Below, piece by piece: positions 34,479-43,833 of a stretch of 64,000 nt of DNA. Each line of letters begins with the position of its first letter. Position 1 is the stretch's first letter. The notes beneath the pieces were generated by a model. That model was given only the letters and a program-made list of their open reading frames with translations, searched no databases and was not told where the DNA came from. This DNA comes from CAZOVK01 sp964583165. GTDB lineage: Bacteria; Bacillota; Clostridia; Lachnospirales; WRAX01. Location of the stretch: the NCBI GenBank assembly GCA_964583165.1, contig CAZOVK010000002.1, forward strand, positions 26,408-90,407, written 5' to 3'. The position numbers and the translations under genes were made by a program.

Positions 34479-35264
34479 TTATTCCGTTGCTTTTTCGTTC
34501 TTATAAGCAATATACATCTTGTAGATACCAAATACAGACCGCCCAAAGACCACACCAAGGACGGCTTCAGCCGCCCAGATACCTCCGTACCCGGCAGCTA
34601 GCGGAACAACGAAATCAACAATCGTGTGCATCAGTAAAATATAGACAAAGCCATACAGCGTTCGCCCTTTACGAATCATGTACAACAGCAACACACTCAA
34701 AAAGATATGGAAGCCCATAGTGAACAATCGTTCAATACCCGCCGCAAGGTACATACTCGTGGGCGTAGTAATCAGTGTGTTAGCTATAAGATTAGCCAAT
34801 TCAGAATTACCGCCCGCGAATGACACAAGAACTTCGGTATCTCCCGTATTTACGACTAACGCATAACTAATATTGTTGATATAGCTGAACCCAACCAGCA
34901 CGATGGCTTCAATGCCACCATGCCCAAGCCCCGCCGCAAATCCGTCTTTGAAATCTTCCTTGCCTTTGAGCAAAAGTTTAAACACGGCCAATCGCCCTAC
35001 TGACTCGAACAGCCCTGCCGTAAACGCGAGTACAAGAGCTGTGACAACAGGTGGCAACGCCCCAAGCGCGGCACTCACAGGTTGTAAGCTCAACAGCGGT
35101 ATACGCACAATAAGTTGTGGCACGATAAAACCTAAAGAACCCCAAATGACCGCCACGCCGCTAATCTTTTTCTTGGCCGCAAGGATGACGAACAGCAATA
35201 TCGGCAGAACAAAACTTATGGTGAGTGTAAAGAACATCGTCACAAAGGTGGTTGCGGGAATCAT
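34479..35264 (-). CDS. YhfC family intramembrane metalloprotease-like protein
   Basis: A protein of 261 residues with about eight membrane helices. Three motifs place it in the YhfC family: FESVGRLAVF, GLGHGGIEAI and LLMHTIVDF, supplying Glu and His residues like those of ABI/CAAX-type intramembrane proteases. Enzymatic activity has been inferred for the family, not demonstrated here. It lies between the secreted subtilase and the DUF3048 lipoprotein in one transcript. It is unrelated to the yhf operon at the other end of the window despite the name. Confidence 0.82.
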   Translation of the reverse strand: MIPATTFVTMFFTLTISFVLPILLFVILAAKKKISGVAVIWGSLGFIVPQLIVRIPLLSLQPVSAALGALPPVVTALVLAFTAGLFESVGRLAVFKLLLKGKEDFKDGFAAGLGHGGIEAIVLVGFSYINNISYALVVNTGDTEVLVSFAGGNSELANLIANTLITTPTSMYLAAGIERLFTMGFHIFLSVLLLYMIRKGRTLYGFVYILLMHTIVDFVVPLAAGYGGIWAAEAVLGVVFGRSVFGIYKMYIAYKNEKATE

Positions 35265-35296
35265 TAGTACCTCCGATAATCAACGTCAAGTGGGAA

Positions 35297-37816
35297 TCAA
35301 TATCCCCCCGCCCAAATCCAGTTGGCATAAAGAGTGATGTCACTATAGATAGGCGTAAGCTCAGGTATCCACATGCGCCCGTCAGAGAAGACCCAGAACA
35401 TAAACGAGTAACCGCGCAGTGTCGGGTTTTGCGGGGGTTTGACCCCGTATTCGCCCGCTTTTACGGTTTGGGGCGCTACGTAGCTACCGCCGAGGGTGTC
35501 GAATGTAATGGTGTGTGTTTCGCCTGACGAAGAATCGCGACGCCACTCAGCGTAAAGCGTGGTGTTATGGTAGATGCCCTCACGGAAATCCCAAGCATAG
35601 CCGTAGTAATCCGTCCAGCGGACAAACTTGTAACCGCTTTTTGTCGGCGGTGTGGGTTCAGTCGCTCTCGCTCCCGAAGAAACGGTTTGTGAGGGCACGG
35701 AACTGCCGCCATCTGAATCAAACATAACCGTGTAACTCTTCGGTTGCCCCGGCGAAGTGGAAGAATTCCTAACCCAAGACGCATAGAGTGTCATGTTATA
35801 GAATACACTGTCGTCAAAATCCCAGTCCCAGCCGTCCCAATCATACCAACACTCAAATGTGTAGCCGTTACGTGTGGGCGGTGTGGGTACAGTAACACGC
35901 CCGCCATAAGTAACATATTGAGTGGCGACACTGCTACCGCCCTGTGAGTCAAAGCGCACGGTAAGTGTATTGGGGCCGGGCGAGCTTGTCGGGGTTGGAG
36001 TCGGTGTTGTTGTAGGTCTTGGTGTTGAGGTAGGCGTGGGTGTTGTTGTGGGTTTTGGCGTTGAGGTTGGGGTGGGTGTTGAAGTAGGCATCGGTGTCGG
36101 TTGAGTACCGCCGCCGCCGCCCGCCGCTCTCACAGCCGCCGCCGCATCAACCGCGCCGTAGCCATAGTAATTGTCAAAGCCTGCAGTGCCCATATCAGTC
36201 GCCGTATTTCTCAGAATATCCCGAATTTGCTTACCTGTCAAGCCCATATTTACGGATTTGACGAGCGCCGCAACACCACAAACGGCCGGTGTGGCCATGC
36301 TTGTTCCACTGTAAGAAGCATATGCACCGTTCGGAACAGTCGAAATTATGTTCGAACCCGGAGCGGCAACATCAATCTCCGGCCCATAGTTTGAATAGGA
36401 ATTGTCAAAGACGTTGCCTTGACGCAAAGCCGAAACAGCCATTGCGTTCGGTAGAGCCGCGGGGTAACCGGCATGGCTGTTGCTTTCGTTGCCCGCCGCG
36501 CAGACGACGAGAACGCCCTTTGAAACGGCGTAGTTTATGGCCGTTTCTTCCAATGTGTCCTTGCCGTAGTAGTATGGTGAACCAAGGCTCATATTGATAA
36601 TATGTGCGCCGTTGTTGACGGCGTAATAAATCCCTTCAACGATATCGGCTGAGGTGAATGAACCGACATTGCCGACATTCGCTTTTATGGCCATAATCGT
36701 CACGTTAGGCGCAATGCCCGCGCCGCCTTGACCGTTATTGGCAGTGGCGGCGATAATGCCCGCGCAGTGTGAGCCGTGACCATTCGTGTCGGCTACATTA
36801 CTAAGCCCGACTTTTTTAGTGTTAGAATTGTAGGATAGCGGCGACAGGCGGTCTTTTAAGTCGGGGTGGCTCACGTCCGCCCCCGTATCAATGACCGCAA
36901 CAATGACACCGGGCGAGCCTGTTGTCGTATTCCACGCCGTAGGCACGTTCATGTCCGTATGGAAATATTGAGAACTGTAGCGTGGGTCAGAGGCAGTCGC
37001 GTCTATTTTAAGAATGCGGTTCGGGAAAACAGGTGGTAAATCGCTAGTAGAATCCGCACTGACTTTAAGTGTTCTAACAACTTCGGCCCGTTCTGTCATC
37101 TCAATGACCGCAATACCGCTGTTTTCAGAGTAAGAAATCAGCTTGCCACCATAGGCATCAGAAACGGCTTGTGCCTCTTTAAGTGTCGCGGTTTGTGTAA
37201 TGACTTGATTTTCGACATATTCAATGGGTTGTTCTTCGCTGTTTACGCCGCTAATACGCTGAATAATCTGGTTAACATCATTTTTGGCTTCATGCCCAAT
37301 CGTCTTAACGGGTGTTGAAATGGAGTCAACGGTTATGATACCGCCCTCATCTACGTAAGATACGCGGATGCCCTGTGCTTCAAGCACGTCGCGTAGTTTG
37401 ACATATGTATAACCGTTAATCGCATAAGCCGACATTGAAACATTTCTGCCGCTCACGCGAATATTCGCGGCACTGGGCACGGCTAAGGCGGTTTGTGTCG
37501 CATCGGCTTTCAGCTCACTGCCGTCACCGATAGGTACGTAATTATTGTTCTCCGCAATGCTGATAACGCCGCTGTCATAACCCACATTAAAGGACTTAGG
37601 CTGGTTCCGTAGCGCCATAGCAATATCACGTAACTTGAAGTAGTTACTGCCCGCAATGGTGTAGCCTTGCAGTAGCTTTTGTGGCTGTCCGTTTATGTAG
37701 ATAACGGAGTTGCTACGGACTGCGATTTCGCCCTGAGCGGCTACGGTAGGTAACGGTGATGAAATCATGCAAAGACTCAACAACAAGATGATGGTTAATT
37801 TAGCGAGATGCTTCAC
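35297..37816 (-). CDS. Secreted subtilisin-like protease with stalk-binding N-domain and InlB-type repeats
   Basis: About 839 residues. Order: signal peptide; a copper-amine-oxidase-like N-terminal domain (about 25-145); a propeptide-like region; the S8 catalytic domain (about 270-560) with Asp in VIDTGAD, His in NGHGSHCAG and Ser in SGTSMATP; a (P/T/S)-rich linker; then three InlB/Flg_new repeats (RFDSQGGSSV, MFDSDGGSSV and TFDTLGGSYV). The GTG at 37816 is preferred: AAAGGACG lies before it, and the promoter at 37839-37867 would start transcription beside the ATG at 37834. It should act outside the cell. It has no SLH or sortase anchor. Confidence 0.9.
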   Translation of the reverse strand: MKHLAKLTIILLLSLCMISSPLPTVAAQGEIAVRSNSVIYINGQPQKLLQGYTIAGSNYFKLRDIAMALRNQPKSFNVGYDSGVISIAENNNYVPIGDGSELKADATQTALAVPSAANIRVSGRNVSMSAYAINGYTYVKLRDVLEAQGIRVSYVDEGGIITVDSISTPVKTIGHEAKNDVNQIIQRISGVNSEEQPIEYVENQVITQTATLKEAQAVSDAYGGKLISYSENSGIAVIEMTERAEVVRTLKVSADSTSDLPPVFPNRILKIDATASDPRYSSQYFHTDMNVPTAWNTTTGSPGVIVAVIDTGADVSHPDLKDRLSPLSYNSNTKKVGLSNVADTNGHGSHCAGIIAATANNGQGGAGIAPNVTIMAIKANVGNVGSFTSADIVEGIYYAVNNGAHIINMSLGSPYYYGKDTLEETAINYAVSKGVLVVCAAGNESNSHAGYPAALPNAMAVSALRQGNVFDNSYSNYGPEIDVAAPGSNIISTVPNGAYASYSGTSMATPAVCGVAALVKSVNMGLTGKQIRDILRNTATDMGTAGFDNYYGYGAVDAAAAVRAAGGGGGTQPTPMPTSTPTPTSTPKPTTTPTPTSTPRPTTTPTPTPTSSPGPNTLTVRFDSQGGSSVATQYVTYGGRVTVPTPPTRNGYTFECWYDWDGWDWDFDDSVFYNMTLYASWVRNSSTSPGQPKSYTVMFDSDGGSSVPSQTVSSGARATEPTPPTKSGYKFVRWTDYYGYAWDFREGIYHNTTLYAEWRRDSSSGETHTITFDTLGGSYVAPQTVKAGEYGVKPPQNPTLRGYSFMFWVFSDGRMWIPELTPIYSDITLYANWIWAGGY

Positions 37817-37838
37817 AAAATCACGTCCTTTCATATGT

Positions 37839-37867
37839 ATTATACTACTTTAATACACTAAACGCAA
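37839..37867 (-). promoter_or_regulatory. Promoter of the subtilase and possibly the era-recO-radC cluster
   Basis: On the minus strand TTGCGT (37867-37862), a 17-bp spacer and TATAAT (37844-37839). No other clear promoter or terminator is visible down to radC, so a transcript of up to nine genes is possible. Confidence 0.7.
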
Positions 37868-37915
37868 TTGTGTTTTTGACGGTATATGGTAAAATAGGTA
37901 TAGGGGGTAATTTCT

Positions 37916-38458
37916 TTGAAATTTTTAATCGAACAACTCAACGCCCAAGAATGGAAGGGCTACGCAATTGATTTTACCTATACGGCGCATAATTATCTGG
38001 ACGTAAAGATGGAAGCCCGAGAGGGTAGTTTCTATTTCTCGTTCGTGAAAACGCCGTTTGAAAGACCGCTAAACAAGACGTTTACGGACACGCTGTTTCA
38101 AGATTTCTATGACGATATAGTCGTGTGGGGCGTTGTCGAAAACGGGGTAATTAAGGCGGTAATAGAAACATGTGTTGAGAGCTGGAACCAGCGTTTACGT
38201 GTCTGTGAACTGTGGATTTGTGAGGAATACCGCCGTATGGGTCTGGGCAAACGCCTTATGGATTTAGCAAAAAACCGCGCAAGAGAGTTGCAACTACGCG
38301 CCATAATTCTGGAAACACAGACGTGTAACGAAAACGCGATAGCTTTCTACCTGTCGCAAGGGTTTTTGCCTGTAGGGTTCAATGCGATTGAATATTCAAA
38401 CACAGACATTGAAAAACATGAAGTACGTATCGAAATGGGTTTGATTTTTCAGAATTAA
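37916..38458 (+). CDS. GNAT family N-acetyltransferase
   Basis: A protein of 180 residues with the acetyl-CoA-binding motif A (EYRRMGLGKRLMDLA, about 103-117, the Q/RxxGxG/A loop) and motif B (NENAIAFYLSQGF). The substrate is unknown. It begins with TTG 8 nt after AGGGGG. It is divergent from the subtilase gene and stands alone, with a possible weak promoter (TTGTGT 37868-37873, TAAAAT 37890-37895). Confidence 0.88.
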   Translation: MKFLIEQLNAQEWKGYAIDFTYTAHNYLDVKMEAREGSFYFSFVKTPFERPLNKTFTDTLFQDFYDDIVVWGVVENGVIKAVIETCVESWNQRLRVCELWICEEYRRMGLGKRLMDLAKNRARELQLRAIILETQTCNENAIAFYLSQGFLPVGFNAIEYSNTDIEKHEVRIEMGLIFQN

Positions 38459-38463
38459 GCAAA

Positions 38464-38530
38464 TAGGCGGCAGGCTTCGAGCACTCAATTTGCCGCCTAA
38501 AGGCGACTTTATTCAGCCAAACCGCCTTTA
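38464..38530. terminator. Hairpins between convergent genes
   Basis: TAGGCGGCA (38464-38472) pairs with TGCCGCCTA (38491-38499), and TAAAGGCG (38498-38505) pairs with CGCCTTTA (38523-38530); the two overlap and are mutually exclusive. Neither has a T tract. They lie between the acetyltransferase and the end of holA. Confidence 0.45.
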
Positions 38531-38542
38531 TGCGGTCACATG

Positions 38543-39571
38543 TTACGAAGCAATACGGATAATGAGTTGTTCAATGGCGGTATTTGGGTTAACAGGTGTT
38601 GACTTCATCGCTACATCTGTTTCAAGACAAAGCCTATAGGCTTCGATAAACCGTTCGAGTTTCATTGACCGCGCCTGCTTCATGTAATTGGTGACCATAA
38701 ACGAGCGCAAGTCCAACGCGCGCGCTATTTCATTTGAGCTTATGCCGCGCCTGTCCATCTCGGCGCATTGAATAATCAAGCGCAATTGACGTGCAATCAT
38801 AACCAGCGCGAAAAACGCCGACTCCCCGGAAGCTATAAGATTATTCAATTCCGCAAGTGCCTTTTCTGTTTTGCCCTCACCGATAGCATCAACAAGTGTA
38901 AAAATACGTGCTTCGGCGCTTTTGGAGCAGATTTCGTCAATGTCGGAGATTGTTATACTACTGTCCGTAAAGCCTGCCAGTTTCTCCAATTCTGTCACAA
39001 GCTTGTTCAAATCCGCGCCAACGCTTCTTACGAGGTGTAAGGCGGCGGCATTCGGGAGATTTCTTTTGAGCCGCTTGGCTTCACGCGCCACGAACGCCAT
39101 CAAATCAGGTTCAGAAAGCCTTGTAAACTCAAACGCCAACCCATTCTTATCAACAGCCTTATAAAAACGGTTACGCTTATCCGCTTCAGCTTCAATGAAT
39201 AACAAGATAGCCGTTTCGGGTATGTTCTTCAGGTACTCCAACAAAGCCACGCCACGTGTATCGGCTGTTTTGGGTTTTTTTGGCGCGTCGTCTTCGTCCT
39301 TCTTTTCCGGCTTAAACAACCCCGAGCGTGAAAATACCACAAGCCGCCTTTCAGAGAAAAACGGCATAGTGTCCACTGCCGCGATAACATCCGCAATGTC
39401 TGTGTTATCGCCCTCAAACCGCGTTATATTCATATCGCCGCCCACTGTGTTCTCCAGTTCACGTCGATATTGTTTTATTAAATAGTCCTCCGAGCCGTAA
39501 AACAGATATAACCGCTTTTCCCCCGTGCGAATCGTGTCACGCAAACGCCCGAGGTCGTCCCTACTGCTCAT
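38543..39571 (-). CDS. holA: DNA polymerase III delta subunit HolA
   Basis: A protein of 342 residues with the N-terminal AAA-like fold (KRLYLFYGSEDYLIKQY, the delta version of a P-loop, at about 19-35), helical lid and C-terminal collar domain. Delta opens the beta clamp in the clamp loader. It overlaps comEC by 11 nt; comEC followed by holA is the usual Firmicutes order. An acidic-basic insert (KPEKKDEDDAPKKPK, about 87-101) is less usual. Confidence 0.92.
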   Translation of the reverse strand: MSSRDDLGRLRDTIRTGEKRLYLFYGSEDYLIKQYRRELENTVGGDMNITRFEGDNTDIADVIAAVDTMPFFSERRLVVFSRSGLFKPEKKDEDDAPKKPKTADTRGVALLEYLKNIPETAILLFIEAEADKRNRFYKAVDKNGLAFEFTRLSEPDLMAFVAREAKRLKRNLPNAAALHLVRSVGADLNKLVTELEKLAGFTDSSITISDIDEICSKSAEARIFTLVDAIGEGKTEKALAELNNLIASGESAFFALVMIARQLRLIIQCAEMDRRGISSNEIARALDLRSFMVTNYMKQARSMKLERFIEAYRLCLETDVAMKSTPVNPNTAIEQLIIRIAS

Positions 39572-41930
39572 TCTTTACCTCCAGTGAAAATGTTTTGCCG
39601 TCAGTCTCTATTATTATCGCGCCGTTCGCGAAAGTGTTATACAACGGGATACCGAGTTCGCGCAAACGCGCCTTAGTTTCGGGGTTTGGGTGGTTGTAGA
39701 GTGAAGGTGAACCCGCGCTTACAACAGATACAACAGGGTTCACAGTGCTCAAAAAGCTCATACTGTTAGAAGACTTTGACCCGTGGTGATTCAGTTTAAG
39801 TATACTCGCGCTCAAATCAACGTCCGAAAAAAGCATAAAAGCTTCCATATTAGACGGTATATCCCCGCAAAGTAACATTTTCACATCGCCGTATTGCGCC
39901 GAAAGACCCAATGAGCGGTTCTCGTCATTCCCATATACAGGCTCGTCAGAGAACAGGCATGTAAACTTTACGCCAAAATACTCGTCCGTGTCTAAAGTGT
40001 TCATATACTCAATCGGAATATCCCGTATATTACAGTTTTCCGTAAGTTTTCCAAGCAGTTTATCACTTCCATACGGCAATGCCGAAAGTACAACCTTTTT
40101 AATATGAAACTGCTCATCTGCCGTAAGCTCGATAATCCCCGTCGAATGGTCGGCATCCAGATGTGACACATACACTGCCTCAACTGTGGTAATCCCTTGA
40201 TACTTCAAAAACGGTACAAGAACCGTTACCCCGACATTCTCGCCGATTTGGGGGCCCATCACCCCGCCGCCGTCAACGATTACGGCGCGGTGATTTCGGT
40301 AGAAAACAACACAATCGCCCTGTCCGACATCAAGTAGGGCAATGCTCAATTGTTGTGGCAAAAACACGGGCACAAGCGCAACAACAAGGGCAACTGCGCA
40401 AAGTGCGCCAAAAATCTTCCTGTTCAATGGCTTCTTGTCATAATAAATCCATGTACCCACTATAAGGATTCCAGCCATGCCAATCATACTCAGTATGTCA
40501 GGTCGCCCAGTAATAATCGTAGCAAACGGTATGCTCGTGATTATTCGGCACATATCCTCATAAAGATTCAGAAGAACATAAAGTGTGCCCGAAATAAACG
40601 CCGCCGCGGTGAGATTAATCAACCCCAGAACGCCCACAATCAGACCCAGTATAATCAAAATCGTGGCGTTCCCTGCTATAATGAGGTTTGCAATGAGCGC
40701 GTATGTAGGCATTTGATAGTAGAAATACATACAAACGGGTGTTGTGGCGAGCATAGCCGCCGCGCATGAAGGCAGATACTTCGCGACATACCTAAGTTTG
40801 AAGAAGCGCCCGATAAACGGTACAGACTCAAGATACCGCCTTTGGACATACCCAAGAGGTTTTTCCAAGAACATCAGCCCGAGCAAGCCCGTAAATGAAT
40901 ATAGAAAGCCCGAGTCGAACAGATACAGCGGTTCATAAATCAACAACACAAACGCCGCCAAGGCCGCGCCTGTGGGTTTATCCACGTCGGCGGGCGTAAT
41001 ATCCGTCAAAAGCGCAAGCAAACACATCAAACCAGCCCGTGTCACAGCAACACCAAAGCCAACAAGCCAACAATACAAGAACAGCGCGATTATTGAAACA
41101 ACGGCCGCCTGTTTTTGTCGCAAAAACACCTTCAACAGAGAATACAGCCCGAACACCACAATTGTAACATGCGTACCAGACACAACGACGATATGATAAA
41201 TCCCGCTGTCGGCGAAGAGCTGTTGCATATCGCTTTCCAGCCCGCTCCTGTCGCCCAAAATCATGGTTTTCATAAGCCCAGCTTGACGTGGAGGCAAAAC
41301 GCTGTCATAAATATACGCGAGCCGCTGACGCAAAGAACTGATTATGCCGTCGGGTGTTACGCTGACATCACCCAGAGTGAAACGGTCAACATACACCTTA
41401 TATTGAACCTTTCGAGAGCGGTAATACGTGAACTCATCAAAGTCACCCGGGTTTCGGGGCGATGAGAGCGGCGAAAGTGTGCCCGAAAAGCTTATCTGCT
41501 GACCGATTGAAGGTTCTTTCTTGCCTTCCATAAATATGACGAGCTTGATTTTCTGCCTGATAATATTGTCTGGATATGTAATGTTTTGAATGCTTTTTGT
41601 ATTTACAAAAACGCGGTAGCCGTCTTCTGTTTTGCTGACATCAGCAACCGTCGCGTCAACCTTTACGGTTGAATTTAGATTAGCCCACGACTCAATCAAC
41701 ATATTTCGAGGAGATAGGTTCACGCTTGTAACAGACAGCCCAAACAAGAACAACACAGGGAAAGCCCAAACGCTTACAGTCTTGAAGGTTTTATACAGTC
41801 CAACCGTCAAAAACACAGCGGCGGCAACCAACAAAGCGCACGGCAACAAGGCCCAGTGATTAAACATGAGCCGCCCAATACCAATCCCAGCGACAAGATA
41901 AGCCAAAGCAATAACCAAAGGTCTTTTCAT
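39561..41930 (-). CDS. comEC: ComEC/Rec2 DNA uptake channel protein
   Basis: A protein of 789 residues. An N-terminal DUF4131-type region is followed by the competence domain with many membrane helices and the conserved VSGTHVTIVVFGLYSL (about 252-267). A metallo-beta-lactamase-like domain (about 530-780) has DVGQGDCVVF, SHLDADHSTG and LNHHGSKSS. It transports single-stranded DNA in competent bacteria. The promoter at 41937-41965 would start transcription at about the ATG and no ribosome site precedes it, so the message may be leaderless. No comEA is adjacent. Confidence 0.93.
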   Translation of the reverse strand: MKRPLVIALAYLVAGIGIGRLMFNHWALLPCALLVAAAVFLTVGLYKTFKTVSVWAFPVLFLFGLSVTSVNLSPRNMLIESWANLNSTVKVDATVADVSKTEDGYRVFVNTKSIQNITYPDNIIRQKIKLVIFMEGKKEPSIGQQISFSGTLSPLSSPRNPGDFDEFTYYRSRKVQYKVYVDRFTLGDVSVTPDGIISSLRQRLAYIYDSVLPPRQAGLMKTMILGDRSGLESDMQQLFADSGIYHIVVVSGTHVTIVVFGLYSLLKVFLRQKQAAVVSIIALFLYCWLVGFGVAVTRAGLMCLLALLTDITPADVDKPTGAALAAFVLLIYEPLYLFDSGFLYSFTGLLGLMFLEKPLGYVQRRYLESVPFIGRFFKLRYVAKYLPSCAAAMLATTPVCMYFYYQMPTYALIANLIIAGNATILIILGLIVGVLGLINLTAAAFISGTLYVLLNLYEDMCRIITSIPFATIITGRPDILSMIGMAGILIVGTWIYYDKKPLNRKIFGALCAVALVVALVPVFLPQQLSIALLDVGQGDCVVFYRNHRAVIVDGGGVMGPQIGENVGVTVLVPFLKYQGITTVEAVYVSHLDADHSTGIIELTADEQFHIKKVVLSALPYGSDKLLGKLTENCNIRDIPIEYMNTLDTDEYFGVKFTCLFSDEPVYGNDENRSLGLSAQYGDVKMLLCGDIPSNMEAFMLFSDVDLSASILKLNHHGSKSSNSMSFLSTVNPVVSVVSAGSPSLYNHPNPETKARLRELGIPLYNTFANGAIIIETDGKTFSLEVKNEQ

Positions 41931-41936
41931 AATACC

Positions 41937-41987
41937 ATTATAAACCGCCCAAAAGAAATTTGCAAGTACGACAAAATGTGTTATAAT
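41937..41987. promoter_or_regulatory. Divergent promoters sharing one palindromic -35
   Basis: The self-complementary hexamer TTGCAA (41960-41965) serves both strands. Rightward, TATAAT (41982-41987) lies after a 16-bp spacer and drives the amidohydrolase. Leftward, TATAAT (41942-41937) lies after 17 bp and drives comEC. Polymerase should occupy only one direction at a time. Confidence 0.75.
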
Positions 41988-42010
41988 TATGACCTATGGA
42001 GGTGTTGTAT

Positions 42011-43606
42011 TTGCAGTACGATTTAGTTATTAAGGGCGGGCGTTATTTTGCGCCCGACGGAATGTTTCACGACAACAACGCGATTTTCGTTAAAGACGGG
42101 CGCATTTCATACATAGCGCGCGCGAACGAAACGGGTTTGCCCGAAGCGGCGAAAACAATTGACGCGTCGGGTATGACAATTTTACCGGGGCTTAAAGACA
42201 GCCATTTGCATTTGTTGGGCTTTGGTATGACTCAGGCTATGGTAGATTTGCGCGGGCTTGACAGTATAGAGGCCGTCAAGAATGCGCTTGTGGAGTTCAT
42301 TAAGGTACACAATATAAAGCCGGGCGAATGGGTAATAGGGCGCGGTTGGAACCAGAATCTTTTCTCGGATAGGGCATTGCCTACAGCCAAGGATTTGGAT
42401 GTTGTGGCAGATAACCCCGTTATTATTACGCGTGTTTGCGGGCATATCGGTTGTGTGAACAGCGCGGCGCTCAAGCTTATGGGCATAACGAAAGACACAC
42501 CCGACCCGGACGGTGGCGTGTTCTCGCGTGACGAGAATGGCGAACTGACGGGTATGTTGTTGGAGGGCGCGTTGGGTTACGGGTATTCGAGTATGTCCCC
42601 TCCGACGTTTGAACAGCTTGAAGCCGCCTTGAAAATGGCGATGAAACATGCGGTTTCGAGGGGTTTGACCGGTGTCCATACAGATGATTTGGGCTATGCG
42701 GGTGGGTATATGAATGCCGTGAAGCTATATGAGCGGTTGTTTGAAACAGACTCGTTAGACATGCCCGTATATCTCGAAATGCTTGTGCCTGATTTGAAAG
42801 AATTGAAGGCTTTACTTGCCGAGTTGAACGACTACATGCCTATGAACCCGAAAATCCGTATAGGTAATGTCAAGATTCTGCTGGACGGTTCACTTGGCGC
42901 AAGAACGGCGGCTATGCTTGAACCATACGCGGACGCACCGGGCGAAATAGGGCTTTTGAACACAAAGCCCGAAGAACTTGACGAAATGGTTGAACTCGCG
43001 CATAACGCGGGTTATCAACTAGCGATTCACACAATCGGCGACCGTGCCCTCAAACATGCGCTTGACGCAATTGAAAAGGCGCAGGATAAACACCCGCGCC
43101 AGAATACGCGCCATAGAATCGTTCACTGTCAATTCGCCAGTGAAGAACTGTTCGCAAAAATGGCAAGACTCGGCGTTCTCGGCGACGTTCAGCCCTGTTT
43201 TGTGCCAACTGACATGCCCATTATCGAATCGAGGGTAGGGGTAGAACGCGCGAAGTGGTCATATGCGTGGAAGACCATGCAGCAGATGGGCATACACATC
43301 TCTGGTGGCACCGATTGCCCGATTGAAGCGCTTGACCCACTGCCTAATATAGCGGCGGCTATGTATCGCGCGGGCTTTAACATGAGTGAAAGCCTGAATA
43401 TAGCCGAAAGTATCAAACTGCTCTCAGAAGATGTTTGTTACGCGGACTTCACAGAGAAGACTAACGGCACTATAGCCAACTTCATGACGGCCGATTTCAC
43501 AATTGTGCCCGGTGATTTAGAGAACGACACAGAGAACGTGCTCAACGCAAATAAGATAGCCTATACTATCGTTGGCGGGCGCGTGGTTTATTCGGCGACC
43601 GAATAA
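42011..43606 (+). CDS. Amidohydrolase family protein (YtcJ-like, Amidohydro_3)
   Basis: About 531 residues. Metal-binding motifs are DSHLHL (about 61-66), HTIGDRA and GTDCPIE near the C-terminus, with the N- and C-terminal beta sandwich of the amidohydrolase superfamily. Relatives hydrolyse formamides or exoenzyme-type amides; the substrate is unknown. The TTG at 42011 is chosen because GGAGGTG (41998-42004) lies 6 nt before it; the upstream in-frame ATG at 41996 overlaps that site. Confidence 0.9.
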   Translation: MQYDLVIKGGRYFAPDGMFHDNNAIFVKDGRISYIARANETGLPEAAKTIDASGMTILPGLKDSHLHLLGFGMTQAMVDLRGLDSIEAVKNALVEFIKVHNIKPGEWVIGRGWNQNLFSDRALPTAKDLDVVADNPVIITRVCGHIGCVNSAALKLMGITKDTPDPDGGVFSRDENGELTGMLLEGALGYGYSSMSPPTFEQLEAALKMAMKHAVSRGLTGVHTDDLGYAGGYMNAVKLYERLFETDSLDMPVYLEMLVPDLKELKALLAELNDYMPMNPKIRIGNVKILLDGSLGARTAAMLEPYADAPGEIGLLNTKPEELDEMVELAHNAGYQLAIHTIGDRALKHALDAIEKAQDKHPRQNTRHRIVHCQFASEELFAKMARLGVLGDVQPCFVPTDMPIIESRVGVERAKWSYAWKTMQQMGIHISGGTDCPIEALDPLPNIAAAMYRAGFNMSESLNIAESIKLLSEDVCYADFTEKTNGTIANFMTADFTIVPGDLENDTENVLNANKIAYTIVGGRVVYSATE

Positions 43607-43833
43607 TTGCGCCCGTTCTTCTCATAAACAGTAACACCAATGTTCATTTCGGCTAAAACGGCTTGTGCTCGTGTTAAATCGGCTTCATAAACACGTAGCG
43701 CAAGCCCACAGCCGCTTGCGATTTGCGGCGGCAAGCCCATTGCGCGAACAGAAACGCCGGCGTCACCAAGCGCGATTTCACCTTGCATGGCGGCGCTCAT
43801 GCTAGAAAATACCAGTACAAATTCTGTGGCCAC
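43588..43833 (-). CDS. DUF3343 domain protein, putative sulfur or selenium carrier
   Basis: A protein of 81 residues. The pattern VFSSMSAAMQGEIALGDAGVSVRAMGLPPQIASGCGLALRV fits DUF3343 (quoted here only as key parts: VFSSMSAAMQ and IASGCGLALRV), whose conserved Cys lies in the SGCGLAL loop (Cys42). The family is proposed to carry Se or S. Its GTG start shares one base with the stop of the cysteine desulfurase gene, so the two are coupled. The 3' end overlaps the convergent amidohydrolase by 19 nt. Confidence 0.82.
   Translation of the reverse strand: MATEFVLVFSSMSAAMQGEIALGDAGVSVRAMGLPPQIASGCGLALRVYEADLTRAQAVLAEMNIGVTVYEKNGRNYSVAE

Noticed and set aside
35960..36105. Possible minisatellite or CRISPR-like array
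   Set aside because: The G/T-rich repeats encode the Thr-Pro linker of the subtilase; units are irregular and there are no spacers. No CRISPR array was seen anywhere in the window.
42182..42679. 165-codon minus-strand frame in the amidohydrolase
   Set aside because: Low-quality composition (His, Arg and Gln rich), antisense to conserved metal-binding motifs.
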